A stretch of 36,152 bases of DNA from an uncultured Lachnospiraceae bacterium (GCA_902785055.1 CACZXG010000029.1:1-36152); one strand, 5' to 3'; shown: positions 7,349 to 16,454, counted from the first letter of the stretch. Numbers and translations are program-made. Notes: a model not told the origin generated them from the sequence alone.

Positions 7349-8444
7349 TAAGTACTGATTCCTTCTCGATCTGATCCGCCCTTTCGGCGATCAGTTTTAT
7401 ATAGTCCGCAGACCTGCGGCGAAGCAGGCCGAGCCGCCTCTGTGCCTCATTCAGGTCCGCGCTGAAATTATAATCTTCTTCAGTGTTTTTAAGAACGCAG
7501 TCCTGCAGTCCGCAGTTCATTAAAAGGTCCCTGCTCCTTACGTTGAACTTTTTCACGGTCTCCAGCTCTACTTTGAATTTTTTGCCGAAGATCATGGAAA
7601 AAGCGGTCCCGTGGAACGAATTAGTAAGGACATACTCCGCCCCTGCAAACAGCCCCACGAATTCCTCCGGTGTGCTGTAGCGTACCCTCGGGATATCCCT
7701 GTTTTTCCTGTACTCGTTGTTCAGATACAGTATTTTGACACCGGTCCTTGCCGACAACTCTCTTGCTGCGTTCAGCAGGTTAATGTCTCCGTCCACCGTG
7801 TAGACGAAAATGTAGGGCTCCGGGCGGTTTGCGGGCGCCATGAACCGCTCCCACTCCTCCCTGTCAAGAAGAAGCGTGGGATCGAGATCAGCCCTCGCCT
7901 CATAGCCGATCGTCTCCATCAGGTCGACAGATCTGGTCTCGCGCAGAGATATGCACTGCATTCCTGAGAGCCACTCCCTGTACAGTTCCTTCGTTCCCTC
8001 GGGGAACGCGTCAAAACCCAGACTGCAGGCATAGGAGTAGCGCTGCTGCTCTCTCGCGAACACGAGCATATAGGCCGGATCCATACCGGAGAGCTTATTG
8101 TTCCATACCTGGTCAGAGCCCGCGACAAAAAGGGCATAGTCTTCCTGCGCCCCTCTGAGATCTTCGAACTGCATCGGCTGTGAGAGCTCCAGCTTATCCC
8201 TTCTGAAAGCGCCGAAAATGCGGTCCTTCTTCATTGCCACCAGACACCGGAACAGCACAATGGGAAATCTGTGCCGCTTGAACAGTCCCCAGGGCCTGTG
8301 GCCTTCCTCCACGGTCCGGCAGCGGTAATCCACGATGACCGCCTCTCTGCCGCATTCATTAATGGCGTTCTGCAAAGCATATGCCTGCAGGACAGCACCG
8401 TAATTAGATGCTCTGTGAAAAGTCAAAATACCGATTGGTTTCAT
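7332..8444 (-). CDS. Polysaccharide pyruvyl transferase family protein (WcaK/CsaB-like)
   Basis: A 370-residue protein of the PS_pyruv_trans family, which attaches ketal pyruvate or related groups to cell-surface sugars. Family signs include the N-terminal GILTFHRASNYGAVLQAYAL, VAGSDQVWN near residue 110, RYSYACSLGF, and the C-terminal TNSFHGTAFSMIFGKKF containing the conserved His. It directly precedes the flippase (17-bp overlap) and the FrhB-like gene; FrhB-like and WcaK-like genes are frequent neighbours in capsule loci. The ATG at 8444 has only a weak RBS (GAGAG), which fits reinitiation within an operon. Whether the donor is phosphoenolpyruvate cannot be read from the sequence. Confidence 0.9.
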   Translation of the reverse strand: MKPIGILTFHRASNYGAVLQAYALQNAINECGREAVIVDYRCRTVEEGHRPWGLFKRHRFPIVLFRCLVAMKKDRIFGAFRRDKLELSQPMQFEDLRGAQEDYALFVAGSDQVWNNKLSGMDPAYMLVFAREQQRYSYACSLGFDAFPEGTKELYREWLSGMQCISLRETRSVDLMETIGYEARADLDPTLLLDREEWERFMAPANRPEPYIFVYTVDGDINLLNAARELSARTGVKILYLNNEYRKNRDIPRVRYSTPEEFVGLFAGAEYVLTNSFHGTAFSMIFGKKFKVELETVKKFNVRSRDLLMNCGLQDCVLKNTEEDYNFSADLNEAQRRLGLLRRRSADYIKLIAERADQIEKESVLNESRE

Positions 8445-8495
8445 AAGTTTCTCTCATCTGTCTTTTCCGGCTGTATCTGCGCCGGGTCTTTCGGT

Positions 8496-9542
8496 TTATT
8501 TCTCGAAAGCGGACTTTTCAGGAAGCAGCCGGTCAAAAGCGTCCAGAAGCCTCTCCTTCGCCCACTCGAAATCTTCCTCGCTGTCAATTTCATCCGCGTC
8601 GTTGAGACACAGCATTGGGTATTTGCCGCCGGTGACATATCCGCACAGTTTCTCCACCAGTTCCCTGTCGGAACTGATCGTGTAATGCGCGCCCAGATTC
8701 TCCGCCTTTTCGGGCACGAAATTGCCGCTGGCCAGCTGCCAGTAGCGGAATACAAACTGGCTCACGTCCCTGACGTCCCTGAAGCGGTGCCTGCAGGCGG
8801 CGTCCAGTCTCTCGCCGTTGAGATTCCAGATCGTATCCATCGTGCTCTTGAGGATCGGAACCGGCAGGTGCTCGTTCCTGAAGCCGGGGAACATCACGAA
8901 CTTGCTGCAGTAGATATTCTCCAGTACAGCGCTCACCCCGTTTTTCCTGACGGAAAACCACTTGTCCCGGTCCTTTCTGAGGACCTCGTGCATGTCGAAG
9001 TGCTCGTTGATCACTTCCGTGCAGTTCAGGTAAATGTGCGGCATGATGGATCCGATCCTGCCCGGCCTCACCGCGTGGAGCCTGGCCTGGTGCACGGGCT
9101 TGCCGTCCCTGTAAAAGATCTCCTTCGGGATACTCCTGCACAGGAAGGTGTCGTCATTGAAGTATACGAAATGCTCCGACAGTCCCGGGATCCTGTTGAC
9201 ATTGAGCTCGATGGGATGAGAGCTGAATGTAGGAAGATATTCCTCGGGAATATAATCGGAGTGCTTAACATGGACCAGCTTTTCCGCGTCCGTGTTGAGC
9301 CAGGAAGGTAAGTGGCCGCAGGTCACAAAATAGATCCTGTTGACCCAGGGCGCGAATTTCTCCACTCCCCGAAACCAGTAGCGGAGAGTCTCCCAGTCCC
9401 GGTATCTCGCTTCCCGGTCGTCTACAAGAAAGCGGTCCTTGGGCGCGTAACTGTTCCTGAGCGCTCTCCACTCCGGATCGCTGTCATCCACCCATAACAG
9501 TACGAAGTCAATGGGGTAATCAGATTGATTCGTTTTCGCCAT
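8496..9542 (-). CDS. Stealth-type sugar-1-phosphate transferase
   Basis: Stealth proteins transfer hexose-1-phosphate from nucleotide sugars to build phosphodiester-linked capsule polymers. Conserved region 1 is IDFVLLWVDDSDPEW (about residues 11-25). CR2 spans about 49-150 and includes DWETLRYWFRGVEKFAPWVN, YFVTCGHLPSWL and FVYFNDDTFL. CR3 and CR4 follow, with NEHF and the terminal LNDADEI. The reading frame extends to 9710 but that extension overlaps the SDR gene and is Arg/Ser-rich junk. The ATG at 9542 begins MAKTNQSDYPIDF, has GGGAG about 12 nt upstream, and leaves a 28-bp gap. The product is 348 residues, normal for the family. Confidence 0.92.
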   Translation of the reverse strand: MAKTNQSDYPIDFVLLWVDDSDPEWRALRNSYAPKDRFLVDDREARYRDWETLRYWFRGVEKFAPWVNRIYFVTCGHLPSWLNTDAEKLVHVKHSDYIPEEYLPTFSSHPIELNVNRIPGLSEHFVYFNDDTFLCRSIPKEIFYRDGKPVHQARLHAVRPGRIGSIMPHIYLNCTEVINEHFDMHEVLRKDRDKWFSVRKNGVSAVLENIYCSKFVMFPGFRNEHLPVPILKSTMDTIWNLNGERLDAACRHRFRDVRDVSQFVFRYWQLASGNFVPEKAENLGAHYTISSDRELVEKLCGYVTGGKYPMLCLNDADEIDSEEDFEWAKERLLDAFDRLLPEKSAFEK

Positions 9543-9570
9543 TTTAGTACATTCTCCCTGCCCGGATCCT

Positions 9571-10626
9571 TCAGATCTGTCCCAGGATCTCCATCGTTCT
9601 GCGCATACCGCTTCTGATATCATAAACAGGCTTCCATCCCAGCTTCCTGAGCTTCGCGCCGTCGAGCCTGGCCTTGGTAGCCTTGCTGTAGCCCTGCGCC
9701 TCAACAGCATCCGGGATCTCGAAGATCACCTTGCTGCCGGCGTTTTCCGCGATCAGCGCCGCAAGGTCCCTCAGACTTATGTCCGAGGCCTCGTCCGCGA
9801 TGTTGTAGGCCTCTCCGCTCTCTCCCTTGAGCAGAACGGTGATAAAGCCGCTGACTGCGTCTGCCACATATGTGTAACTGTAAAACTGGGTGCCCGCCGA
9901 CTTGAGGACGATGTCCTCGCCTGCGATCCCCTTTCTGATAAACTGGCTGATCGCCTTGGTATCCGTCATCAACATTGTCGGGCCGTAAGAGCGCGTCAGC
10001 CTCGGAATGCAGACGTCAATTCCCTTCTGCTTCCTGTAAGCCTGGCAGAGAGCCTCTCCGCACCTCTTGCTCTCCGGATATCCGGCCCTTAGCGTATTGC
10101 AGTCGATATAGCCGCAGTATTTTTCATCGAAGAGTTCGATATCTCCGCGGTTCTCACCGTAGATCTCATTGGAGGAGGCGAAGGCAAACCGCTCCACTCC
10201 GTGGGCACAGGCAAACTCCAGCATGTTCTGAAGGCCTATGATATTGGTAGTGATCGTTCCGATCGGGTCTGTCGCATACTGGATCGGATGTGTATTGGAT
10301 GCAAGATGGATCACGAAATCCACTTTGCCGATATCTTCCCGTACAAAAGGAAGATTGATGTCATAAGGTATGAAAGAAAACAGCGGATGGCTGCTGTACT
10401 CTCCGAATCTGGCCCTGGCCCTCTCTTCGCTCCTTCCAAGGGCGTAGATCCTGCAGTTCATCCCTGCCAGGTTCCTCTCCATCAGCACGTCGATCAGAAA
10501 ACTTCCCACCAGACCTGTCGCGCCCGAAATAAGGACTGATTTGTCCCTTAACCGGTCCCACGGAAGATCCAGTCCCGCAGTCCTTCTGACATCCTCCATA
10601 TAATATGCGTTGTCGTATAAATTCAT
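9571..10626 (-). CDS. Extended SDR NAD-dependent epimerase/dehydratase
   Basis: A 351-residue extended short-chain dehydrogenase/reductase acting on a nucleotide sugar. The nucleotide-binding GxxGxxG motif is SGATGLVGSFL near residue 35. The catalytic Ser lies in FASSNEIYG, and the Tyr/Lys pair in YPESKRCGE. The overall pattern is closest to UDP-glucuronate decarboxylase, dTDP-glucose 4,6-dehydratase and related epimerases. The substrate cannot be fixed, although the adjacent cytidylyltransferase (12 bp upstream) makes a CDP-linked substrate an attractive possibility. The RBS is GAGG, about 9 nt before the ATG. Confidence 0.9.
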   Translation of the reverse strand: MNLYDNAYYMEDVRRTAGLDLPWDRLRDKSVLISGATGLVGSFLIDVLMERNLAGMNCRIYALGRSEERARARFGEYSSHPLFSFIPYDINLPFVREDIGKVDFVIHLASNTHPIQYATDPIGTITTNIIGLQNMLEFACAHGVERFAFASSNEIYGENRGDIELFDEKYCGYIDCNTLRAGYPESKRCGEALCQAYRKQKGIDVCIPRLTRSYGPTMLMTDTKAISQFIRKGIAGEDIVLKSAGTQFYSYTYVADAVSGFITVLLKGESGEAYNIADEASDISLRDLAALIAENAGSKVIFEIPDAVEAQGYSKATKARLDGAKLRKLGWKPVYDIRSGMRRTMEILGQI

Positions 10627-10638
10627 TCCACTCTACCT

Positions 10639-11301
10639 CTATTTGAGCCAGTGGTCCCTGTCTGCCCTAAGATATGCCTTGAACATCTCCAGGTCATCCT
10701 TGGTCGTAAGTTTGATGTTCTTGTCGGAACCCGCGGCAAAATAGAGCCTCTCGCCCAGTTCCACCATCATCGTGTTGGTATAAGAGGAGCCGTAGATCCC
10801 GATCTTTTTCTCAAAAGCTTCGTGATAGGCCCAGTCCAGTTTGCCGAACCGGTAAGCCTGCGGCGTAGAGACCCCAAAGATCTGCTCATTGTAGGGAAGA
10901 GAAGTCACAGCGTTCCCGTATTTCCTGCATTTAATGATGACATCGGATAGCACCGTCGCGTCCACCAGGGGCCTGATCCCGTCATGAATGATGATAATAT
11001 CGTCATCACTGCATTTGCCTTCAAGGTTGTAGACGCCGTTGCGGATGGATTCCTGTCCCGTCTCGCCTCCCGGCACGATCCACTTGAGCTTGTCGATGCC
11101 GTACTGTTTGGCATAAGCCCATACAATATCATGCCATCCGTCAATACAGACGACCTCGATGGCATCGATCTCAGGGTGCTTCTGAAAGCCCTCCAGTGTG
11201 TAGATCAGAACAGGCTTATCATATACATTTATAAACTGCTTGGGGATGTCATAGCCCATTCTCTGCCCTGATCCCCCTGCGATAATGATCGCGACATTCA
11301 T
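10639..11301 (-). CDS. IspD/TarI-like cytidylyltransferase
   Basis: A 220-residue member of the IspD family, which joins CTP to methylerythritol phosphate or a polyol phosphate. The nucleotide-binding loop is IIIAGGSGQRMG (about residues 5-16), followed by PKQF, the Arg/Ser block GGETGQESIRNGVY and HDGIRPLVD. Location in a glycan operon, 8 bp after a CDP-alcohol phosphotransferase and 12 bp before an SDR, favours a TarI/Bcs1-like role making a CDP-polyol or similar donor rather than isoprenoid synthesis. A second IspD-family gene lies at the right edge of the window, so the housekeeping IspD may be that one or lie elsewhere. RBS AAAGGAG precedes the ATG. Confidence 0.88.
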   Translation of the reverse strand: MNVAIIIAGGSGQRMGYDIPKQFINVYDKPVLIYTLEGFQKHPEIDAIEVVCIDGWHDIVWAYAKQYGIDKLKWIVPGGETGQESIRNGVYNLEGKCSDDDIIIIHDGIRPLVDATVLSDVIIKCRKYGNAVTSLPYNEQIFGVSTPQAYRFGKLDWAYHEAFEKKIGIYGSSYTNTMMVELGERLYFAAGSDKNIKLTTKDDLEMFKAYLRADRDHWLK

Positions 11302-11309
11302 TTTCAGTC

Positions 11310-12038
11310 TTACTCCTTTAATACAGACCGCAGAGACATCACCATTACCGCCGTGTTGAACAGCAGGTAGCAGATCGTGTACAGATCTGTGATATTAAGC
11401 AGGATCGCCGCAAGCAGCAGCACCTGCGCGCCGCCCGCACAGGACCGCAGGTTCAGCGCGATCGTCTTCACGATCCCGTAGTCCGCCTTATCCATGACAT
11501 CCTTCACGGCATCTTTGTCCATCGTGGTCGTGACTGCCTTGTGCATGACCAGCCTCGGAAGAATGTCCACGATCGCCGTCAGTCCGCCGCAGATCACAAG
11601 CATTTCCGCTGAGACCAGACCTCCCTTTACGAGCGGTCCGGCGCTGTGCGCTGCCATGATGCCGGCCGAATAGAACATGAGCGCCGACGCAATATAGCCT
11701 GCCATGGCGTCATAGACGCTTCCCATTTTGGAAAACTGCCTCCTGTACCTTGCGACATTGCCGTCCACTCCGTCCAGGAGATTCCACATAAAGAACAGGA
11801 TCCAGCTTATGATCATGCCTGCCTTCGACCTCGCGGCGCAAGCCAGGATAAATCCGAGTACAGCCGGGACGATCGAGATCATGGAGATCGTATTCGGTGT
11901 GAGGCTTGTGTACAGGAACGGTATTGTCAGCGCATAAGATAGCGGCCTTCCGATATAAAAGGCAAAAATGTCATTTTTTGCCATTGCCCTCTTTTCGGGC
12001 GTCATCGATTTTTCTTCAATTTCTTTGATAGTGATCAT
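11310..12038 (-). CDS. CDP-alcohol phosphatidyltransferase family membrane protein
   Basis: A 242-residue integral membrane enzyme of the CDP-alcohol phosphotransferase class, which transfers a phosphoalcohol from CDP to an acceptor with release of CMP. The signature reads DGVDGNVAR (D89, D92, G93, A96, R97), eight residues, G106, three residues, D110, three residues, then Gly at 114 where the canonical motif has the fourth Asp. Multiple hydrophobic helices surround it. I use the ATG at 12038 (MITIKEIEEK); the longer frame to 12116 would begin upstream of the predicted -10 box. The next gene, a cytidylyltransferase, could supply its CDP donor. With Stealth it suggests a phosphodiester-containing glycan. 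Confidence 0.88.
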   Translation of the reverse strand: MITIKEIEEKSMTPEKRAMAKNDIFAFYIGRPLSYALTIPFLYTSLTPNTISMISIVPAVLGFILACAARSKAGMIISWILFFMWNLLDGVDGNVARYRRQFSKMGSVYDAMAGYIASALMFYSAGIMAAHSAGPLVKGGLVSAEMLVICGGLTAIVDILPRLVMHKAVTTTMDKDAVKDVMDKADYGIVKTIALNLRSCAGGAQVLLLAAILLNITDLYTICYLLFNTAVMVMSLRSVLKE

Positions 12039-12089
12039 ATTACTCTTTCGTCTTTTTATGTTTATAACACTAGCCCATACAGAGATTAG

Positions 12090-12116
12090 TGTATAAGATT
12101 TCCGGCAAATAATCAA
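12090..12116 (-). promoter_or_regulatory. Candidate promoter for the 12038-3904 operon
   Basis: TTGATT (12116..12111) and TATACA (12095..12090) lie 15 nt apart on minus; sliding by one base gives -35 ATTGAT with 16 nt. The AT-rich patch stands out in the 201-base gap between the GT4 and the CDP-alcohol phosphotransferase, and it would drive the eight-gene run ending at the 3861 terminator. Confidence 0.5.
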
Positions 12117-12159
12117 TTTTTTCTTGTTTACAGCACAAAAAGCGACGGAACAGCCGCCG

Positions 12160-12185
12160 CGGGACAGATTCCTTCATCTGTCCCG
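12160..12185 (-). terminator. GC-rich hairpin downstream of the GT4 gene
   Basis: CGGGACAGAT pairs with ATCTGTCCCG in a perfect 10-bp stem with a 6-nt loop, 55 nt past the GT4 stop. There is no immediate T-run; TTTTT occurs about 20 nt later. It could be an attenuating or weak terminator, or an mRNA-stabilising 3' structure. The remainder of the 12039-12239 gap holds only this hairpin and the candidate promoter. Confidence 0.4.
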
Positions 12186-12239
12186 ATCCGCGGTAGCTCC
12201 GCCGAGGTCATTTGTAAATATGGATGCAGCAGCGGGGAA

Positions 12240-13421
12240 TCAGTCCTCGTTCCCGCTCTCCTCTTCTCTTCCGGTCAGCCTCATGAACAGGTCCCTGTGT
12301 TCCTTGGCTGTCCTCTCCACGTTGAACCGGTCCTTCACGATCTTCACTTCATTCTCCACAAGATATTCTCTCAGTTCCGGATCATCGTGAAGTCTGACCA
12401 CCGCTTCCGCGGCTCCGTAGTAATCCTCTCTCTCCACCAGAAGGCCGTTGACGCCGTCCTGGATGATCTCCGGGATCGCATCGACATTTGACGCCACGAT
12501 CGGCTTGCGGATCAGCATATACTCGGGAAGGACAAGTCCGAAGCCCTCCCATCTGCTCATCAGCATTGCCACGTCAAAGTTGCAAATGTAGTTGAAAGGA
12601 TCATTGACCCAGCCTGTGATCAGGAATGAATCCCGCAGGCCGTATTCCCTGACGAGTTTCTCTGTCTCTTTCCTGTTGAGACCATCGCCGACAATGACGA
12701 AGAAGGCCTCGGGAATCCGCTTCTTAATGACGGAAGCGGCCTTGACAAAGATATCAGGTGCTTTCTGTGTAGCCAGGCGTCCGACGGTTCCGACGACAAA
12801 GGCGCCCTCCGGAATAAGACTCATGTCCAGGGGCTTCGTATGCGGTGCGCATTCCTCGTCGAAGTCGATGCCGTTGTATATGACATGGAGCTTGGACGGC
12901 TCGCAGATCCCGTGAGCCAGCGCCGTATTCTTCTCGAATTCGGAGATGCATACAATGCTGTCTGTGACAGGTGCCAGCATTTTCTCGATCATAACATAAG
13001 AACTGATCAGTTTCTTGTCGGCCCCCTTCATATTAAAGGCCCAGCCGTGCGCGTTATAGATACTGATGTTGGGCTTGCCCTGCCTGTTCTTAAGGCCGAT
13101 GTTCGCAAGTCTTCCGATCGCTCCTGCCTTCGAACTGTGACAGTAGACAATGTCCGGCTTGTACTTGCTGATCAGCTTTCTGACTTCCATGATGCTGCGG
13201 AAATCCGCGCTCGCGCTGATCGGATGATGCATATCCGCGACATGTTCCACCTTGGAGACGATGTCGGTGAACTTTCCGGCGTCAATGGAATCCGAACACA
13301 CGAGAATATGCTCAAGCTCGTCACTATAATTCTGTTTTAGCTTAGTCAACAGGGCGACCAAGTATCGTTCCACGCCTCCCGGCGCTTCCGCGATATGTAA
13401 AACACGTACTTTCTTCGCCAC
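12240..13421 (-). CDS. Glycosyltransferase family 4 (GT-B fold)
   Basis: A 393-residue cytoplasmic retaining glycosyltransferase of the EPS/capsule type. The N-terminus has the acceptor-side motif VLHIAEAPGGVERYL. The donor domain includes VGTVGRLATQKAPDIFVKAA, FVIVGDGLNRKETEKL and the E-x7-E block EGFGLVLPE near residue 297. The start is GTG at 13421, preceded by AGGAGAGAG with about 7 nt spacing. It has its own extended -10 promoter upstream and a hairpin downstream, so it may be expressed separately from the downstream glycan genes. The sugar donor is unknown. Confidence 0.92.
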   Translation of the reverse strand: MAKKVRVLHIAEAPGGVERYLVALLTKLKQNYSDELEHILVCSDSIDAGKFTDIVSKVEHVADMHHPISASADFRSIMEVRKLISKYKPDIVYCHSSKAGAIGRLANIGLKNRQGKPNISIYNAHGWAFNMKGADKKLISSYVMIEKMLAPVTDSIVCISEFEKNTALAHGICEPSKLHVIYNGIDFDEECAPHTKPLDMSLIPEGAFVVGTVGRLATQKAPDIFVKAASVIKKRIPEAFFVIVGDGLNRKETEKLVREYGLRDSFLITGWVNDPFNYICNFDVAMLMSRWEGFGLVLPEYMLIRKPIVASNVDAIPEIIQDGVNGLLVEREDYYGAAEAVVRLHDDPELREYLVENEVKIVKDRFNVERTAKEHRDLFMRLTGREEESGNED

Positions 13422-13477
13422 TCACTCTCTCCTGTGTTCCAAAAAGGACCTTGTAGTCTGATAAAAGCTACATTCCA

Positions 13478-13486
13478 AGTATATCA
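13478..13486 (-). promoter_or_regulatory. Extended -10 promoter for the GT4 gene
   Basis: On minus the sequence is TGATATACT, an extended -10 (TG-N-TATACT), in a very AT-rich stretch about 57 nt upstream of the GTG start. No good -35 is visible, as is usual for extended -10 promoters. Confidence 0.45.
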
Positions 13487-13576
13487 CAAAAATAATGATA
13501 TTTCTGTAACTGCAATATTATAATACATTCTCAACTCTTTTGCTATTCGTTAGTATGCACACATTCCCAAAAGATA

Positions 13577-14521
13577 TCACCGGTTTTTTAGCAGATAATG
13601 ATAGATATTCTCTATGACAATGAGCCGGAATTCAAATTCCTGCCTGTCCTTCTCCGCCAGCGTTGTCAGGATCAACCCCGTAAACAGCGATAAAACGCCG
13701 CCCAGCCCGATGAAGCCCGAGACTATGAGCGTCGGGAACCGCGGCACAAGGCCTGTCTGTGTATACTCAACGAATACAGGTACGAACAGGATCACTGTCA
13801 GCGCGAAGAGGATCGCGCTCAGCCAGCCGAAGAAATACATCGGCTTGTAATTCTTGTAGAGCCTGAAGATCGTCGTAAGGACCCTCATTCCGTCCGAATA
13901 GGTATTGAGTTTGGATTCACTTCCCTCGGGCCTGTCCCTGTACTCGATAATGACGTTCTCGATCCTCATATTCTTCTCGACGGCGTGAATACTCATCTCC
14001 GTCTCGATCTCGAATCCCTTGGAAAGGACCGGGAAACTCTTGACGAACAGGAAACTGAAAGCCCTGTAACCCGTCATGATATCCCTGATATTGGTCTTGA
14101 ACAGGCGGTTGATGCTGCCCCTCACAAGGCTGTTGCCGAAATTATGAAAGGGCCTCTTGTTCTCTTCAAAATATGTCGAAGAGAGCCTGTCTCCGACCAC
14201 CATATCCGCGTTCTTTAAAAGGACCAGGTCGGCCATCTGCCTGCCGTATTCAGCCGGATAAGTGTCGTCCCCGTCCACCATGATGTAGCACCGGGCGTCG
14301 ATCTCCCTGAACATCCTGCGGATCACGTTTCCCTTTCCCTGCTGGTACTCGTGCCTTACCACCGCACCGCTCTCCTCGGCGATCTGTGCCGTCCTGTCGG
14401 TGGAATTGTTGTCGTAAACATAGATCACCGCTTCCGGAAGAGACTCTCTCCAGTCTGAGACCACCTTTCCGATCGTCTTCTCTTCGTTATAGCATGGTAT
14501 CAGAACTGCTATCTTATCCAC
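13577..14521 (-). CDS. Glycosyltransferase family 2, polyprenyl-phosphate type, with two C-terminal TM helices
   Basis: A GT-A enzyme similar to dolichyl/undecaprenyl-phosphate sugar transferases. The N-terminus IAVLIPCYNEEKTIGKVV is followed by YDNNSTDRT and the metal-binding VDGDDTYPAEY. GYRAFSFLFVKSFPVLSKGF sits in the middle, and two hydrophobic helices (about 230-255 and 268-292) anchor it to the membrane. It probably loads a sugar onto the lipid carrier. I favour the GTG at 14521 because AGGAG sits 6 nt upstream; the ATG at 14542 would add seven residues (MGIQEIT) and has a poorly spaced RBS. It has its own promoter and is separated by 155 bp from the GT4 gene. Confidence 0.92.
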   Translation of the reverse strand: MDKIAVLIPCYNEEKTIGKVVSDWRESLPEAVIYVYDNNSTDRTAQIAEESGAVVRHEYQQGKGNVIRRMFREIDARCYIMVDGDDTYPAEYGRQMADLVLLKNADMVVGDRLSSTYFEENKRPFHNFGNSLVRGSINRLFKTNIRDIMTGYRAFSFLFVKSFPVLSKGFEIETEMSIHAVEKNMRIENVIIEYRDRPEGSESKLNTYSDGMRVLTTIFRLYKNYKPMYFFGWLSAILFALTVILFVPVFVEYTQTGLVPRFPTLIVSGFIGLGGVLSLFTGLILTTLAEKDRQEFEFRLIVIENIYHYLLKNR

Positions 14522-14596
14522 TGTTATCTCCTGTATCCCCATTGCAGCGCCTGACTCTCCCGGACTGCTTCCGGAAAATATGTCAGTTAAGAATAT

Positions 14597-14625
14597 ATTA
14601 TAAAGAATCTTAGTTCAATAGGCAA
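14597..14625 (-). promoter_or_regulatory. Promoter of the GT2 gene
   Basis: TTGCCT (14625..14620) and TATAAT (14602..14597) are 17 nt apart on minus, about 75 nt upstream of the GTG start. Confidence 0.7.
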
Positions 14626-14674
14626 GAGAGGCGTGCACCCGTGTCCGTCTGTAAGCCGTCCCCTTTCACCTTTT

Positions 14675-14709
14675 AAAAAAGGCTGTACCTTTCCGATACA
14701 GCCTGTTTT
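14675..14709. terminator. Bidirectional-looking terminator downstream of the lactate permease
   Basis: GGCTGTA and TACAGCC form a stem flanked by A6 on one side and a T-run on the other, so it can act on either strand. It lies 49 nt past the lactate permease stop on minus and upstream of the GT2 promoter, insulating the two. The stem core GGCTGTA also occurs in the metG terminator. Confidence 0.85.
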
Positions 14710-14757
14710 TGTCAAAATATAGGGCTCCCTGCAATTTTTTGACCGATGCCGCTCTCT

Positions 14758-16389
14758 CTATCCGAAGATGACGTAAACAGCCAGCACCAGGATCACATAC
14801 ACCGCGCAGGGCACAATATTCATGGAAATGATCTTTCCTTCATTTCCCGTCGCTTCCGTAGTGGAGGAAACTGCGACAACATTGTGGATGCAGATCATGT
14901 TGCCGATCGCGCCGCCCGCCATCTGCAGGGCGATCATGGATGCTGCGGGGAATCCCAGAATCTGTGCGGTCTGGAATTCCAGAGGGCCGAACATGACGCC
15001 GGAAACCGTGCAGGAGCCGGACACGAACGCGCCGAAGACGCCCAGCGGAGGAACGATGAAGGGGAAGGCCCTTCCGATATTCGCTACGATCGTCGTACTG
15101 ATCTGGGTGATCATGCTGTCAAGTCCGGAGTTGTTGAGGCCGGAGCCCAGCATGATCTGCACCATAGCGATGCCGCTCACGAGAGCCATGGCAATGGTCA
15201 GCACCTGCTTGCCGGTTGCGCCGAACACAAAGTTCACATCTTCTTTGCTCAGGTTCTTCCGGTTGGCCAGCATCGTGCCTATCGCCACAAGGATGAAAGG
15301 CGTAAGGCCGGGATTGTAGATCAGCGCGAAGTCATAATTGAGTCCCTCCACGCCGAGGATATTCTTGACGTGGATCGCTGCGGAGTTGAGCAGCGCGCGC
15401 AGCCCGAACTGGGGAACGCGGGTCAGCAGCAGGATGATCGCGATGATCAGGTAAGGCGTCCAGGCCTTGAGGAGCTTCCTGCGGCTTACTGTACCGAAGA
15501 TCTCCTTGGGCATGATCACCTCGTCGTGCTCGATATCGTAGAAGTACCACACATGCCTGGGCACAAAGACCTTGGCGCGCGCGGCCAGGACTGTCACCAC
15601 AAGTCCGATGCAGGCGCTGATAATGGACGCGAACTCAGGTCCAAGGTAAGTTCCCAGGAAATAATAAGGGATCACAAAGGAGCAGGATGCCATCAGGCAG
15701 AAGGGGATCATCTCGACGATACTCTTCATCCGTCTGCCCGTGGAATAGAACATGACCAGTGTTACTACCAGCAGGATCGGTACGATGAAGCCTGCAAGTC
15801 CCAGATAGAGAACCGTCTTGTGAGTTACCGCTGCAGTGAACTGGTCCAGCGGGATCCCGAGCTGATCGGTCACAGCGCTTGAAAGGTTCGTCATATTGGT
15901 CAGCATAGGTGTGCCTACTGCCGCGAAGGGAACCGGCGTGCTGTTGGAGATCAGCGCTACCGCGCAGGCTGCCACGGGAGGGAATCCCAGGCCTACCAGA
16001 AGAGGCGCCGCAAGCGCCGCGGGTGTTCCGTAACCGGCCGCGCCCTCAATGAAAGCTCCGAACATGTAAGCGATGATGATCGCCTGAATGCGGGGATCCG
16101 GTGTGATCTTCTGAAATCCCTCGTTGATGACCTGCATGATGCCGGTCTGCTTGAGCGTGTTGAGCAGCAGGATCGCGCCGCTTATGATCAGCAAAAGATC
16201 CAGCGACTTGAGCGCGCCGTAGACAAAATATGCCAGAATTGTCGGCACTTCCATCTTCCAGACCGCGGCCGCCAGTACGATCGTCACGATCAGCGATATG
16301 ATCAGGGACTTGCCTGAGGAGAACTTGAAGCCCACCATCAGAACGAGCGCTGTCAAAAAGGGAATTGTTGCAAGTAATGCGTATACCAT
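14758..16389 (-). CDS. lctP: L-lactate permease family transporter (LctP/LldP)
   Basis: A 543-residue polytopic membrane protein of the lactate permease family, importing or exporting lactate and related 2-hydroxy acids with protons. Typical family segments are [21 protein letters not shown] near residue 115, [13 protein letters not shown], and the C-terminal half with [18 protein letters not shown] and [18 protein letters not shown]. At least 12 hydrophobic helices are apparent. The ATG at 16389 has GGAGAG about 11 nt upstream. It appears monocistronic, bounded by its own promoter and a terminator. No lactate dehydrogenase or Lut gene is adjacent, so direction and role (cross-feeding uptake or export) cannot be deduced. 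Confidence 0.93.
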   Translation of the reverse strand: MVYALLATIPFLTALVLMVGFKFSSGKSLIISLIVTIVLAAAVWKMEVPTILAYFVYGALKSLDLLLIISGAILLLNTLKQTGIMQVINEGFQKITPDPRIQAIIIAYMFGAFIEGAAGYGTPAALAAPLLVGLGFPPVAACAVALISNSTPVPFAAVGTPMLTNMTNLSSAVTDQLGIPLDQFTAAVTHKTVLYLGLAGFIVPILLVVTLVMFYSTGRRMKSIVEMIPFCLMASCSFVIPYYFLGTYLGPEFASIISACIGLVVTVLAARAKVFVPRHVWYFYDIEHDEVIMPKEIFGTVSRRKLLKAWTPYLIIAIILLLTRVPQFGLRALLNSAAIHVKNILGVEGLNYDFALIYNPGLTPFILVAIGTMLANRKNLSKEDVNFVFGATGKQVLTIAMALVSGIAMVQIMLGSGLNNSGLDSMITQISTTIVANIGRAFPFIVPPLGVFGAFVSGSCTVSGVMFGPLEFQTAQILGFPAASMIALQMAGGAIGNMICIHNVVAVSSTTEATGNEGKIISMNIVPCAVYVILVLAVYVIFG

Positions 16390-16454
16390 AACTCTGATAC
16401 TCTCCGTTCCGCCGCCTTCACAGGCGGCAAATTCTTATTACCATTTAATGATTA

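Noticed and set aside
14746..15882. A 378-codon plus frame opposite the lactate permease
   Set aside because: His/Asp/Gln-rich translation typical of an antisense shadow of a hydrophobic membrane protein.
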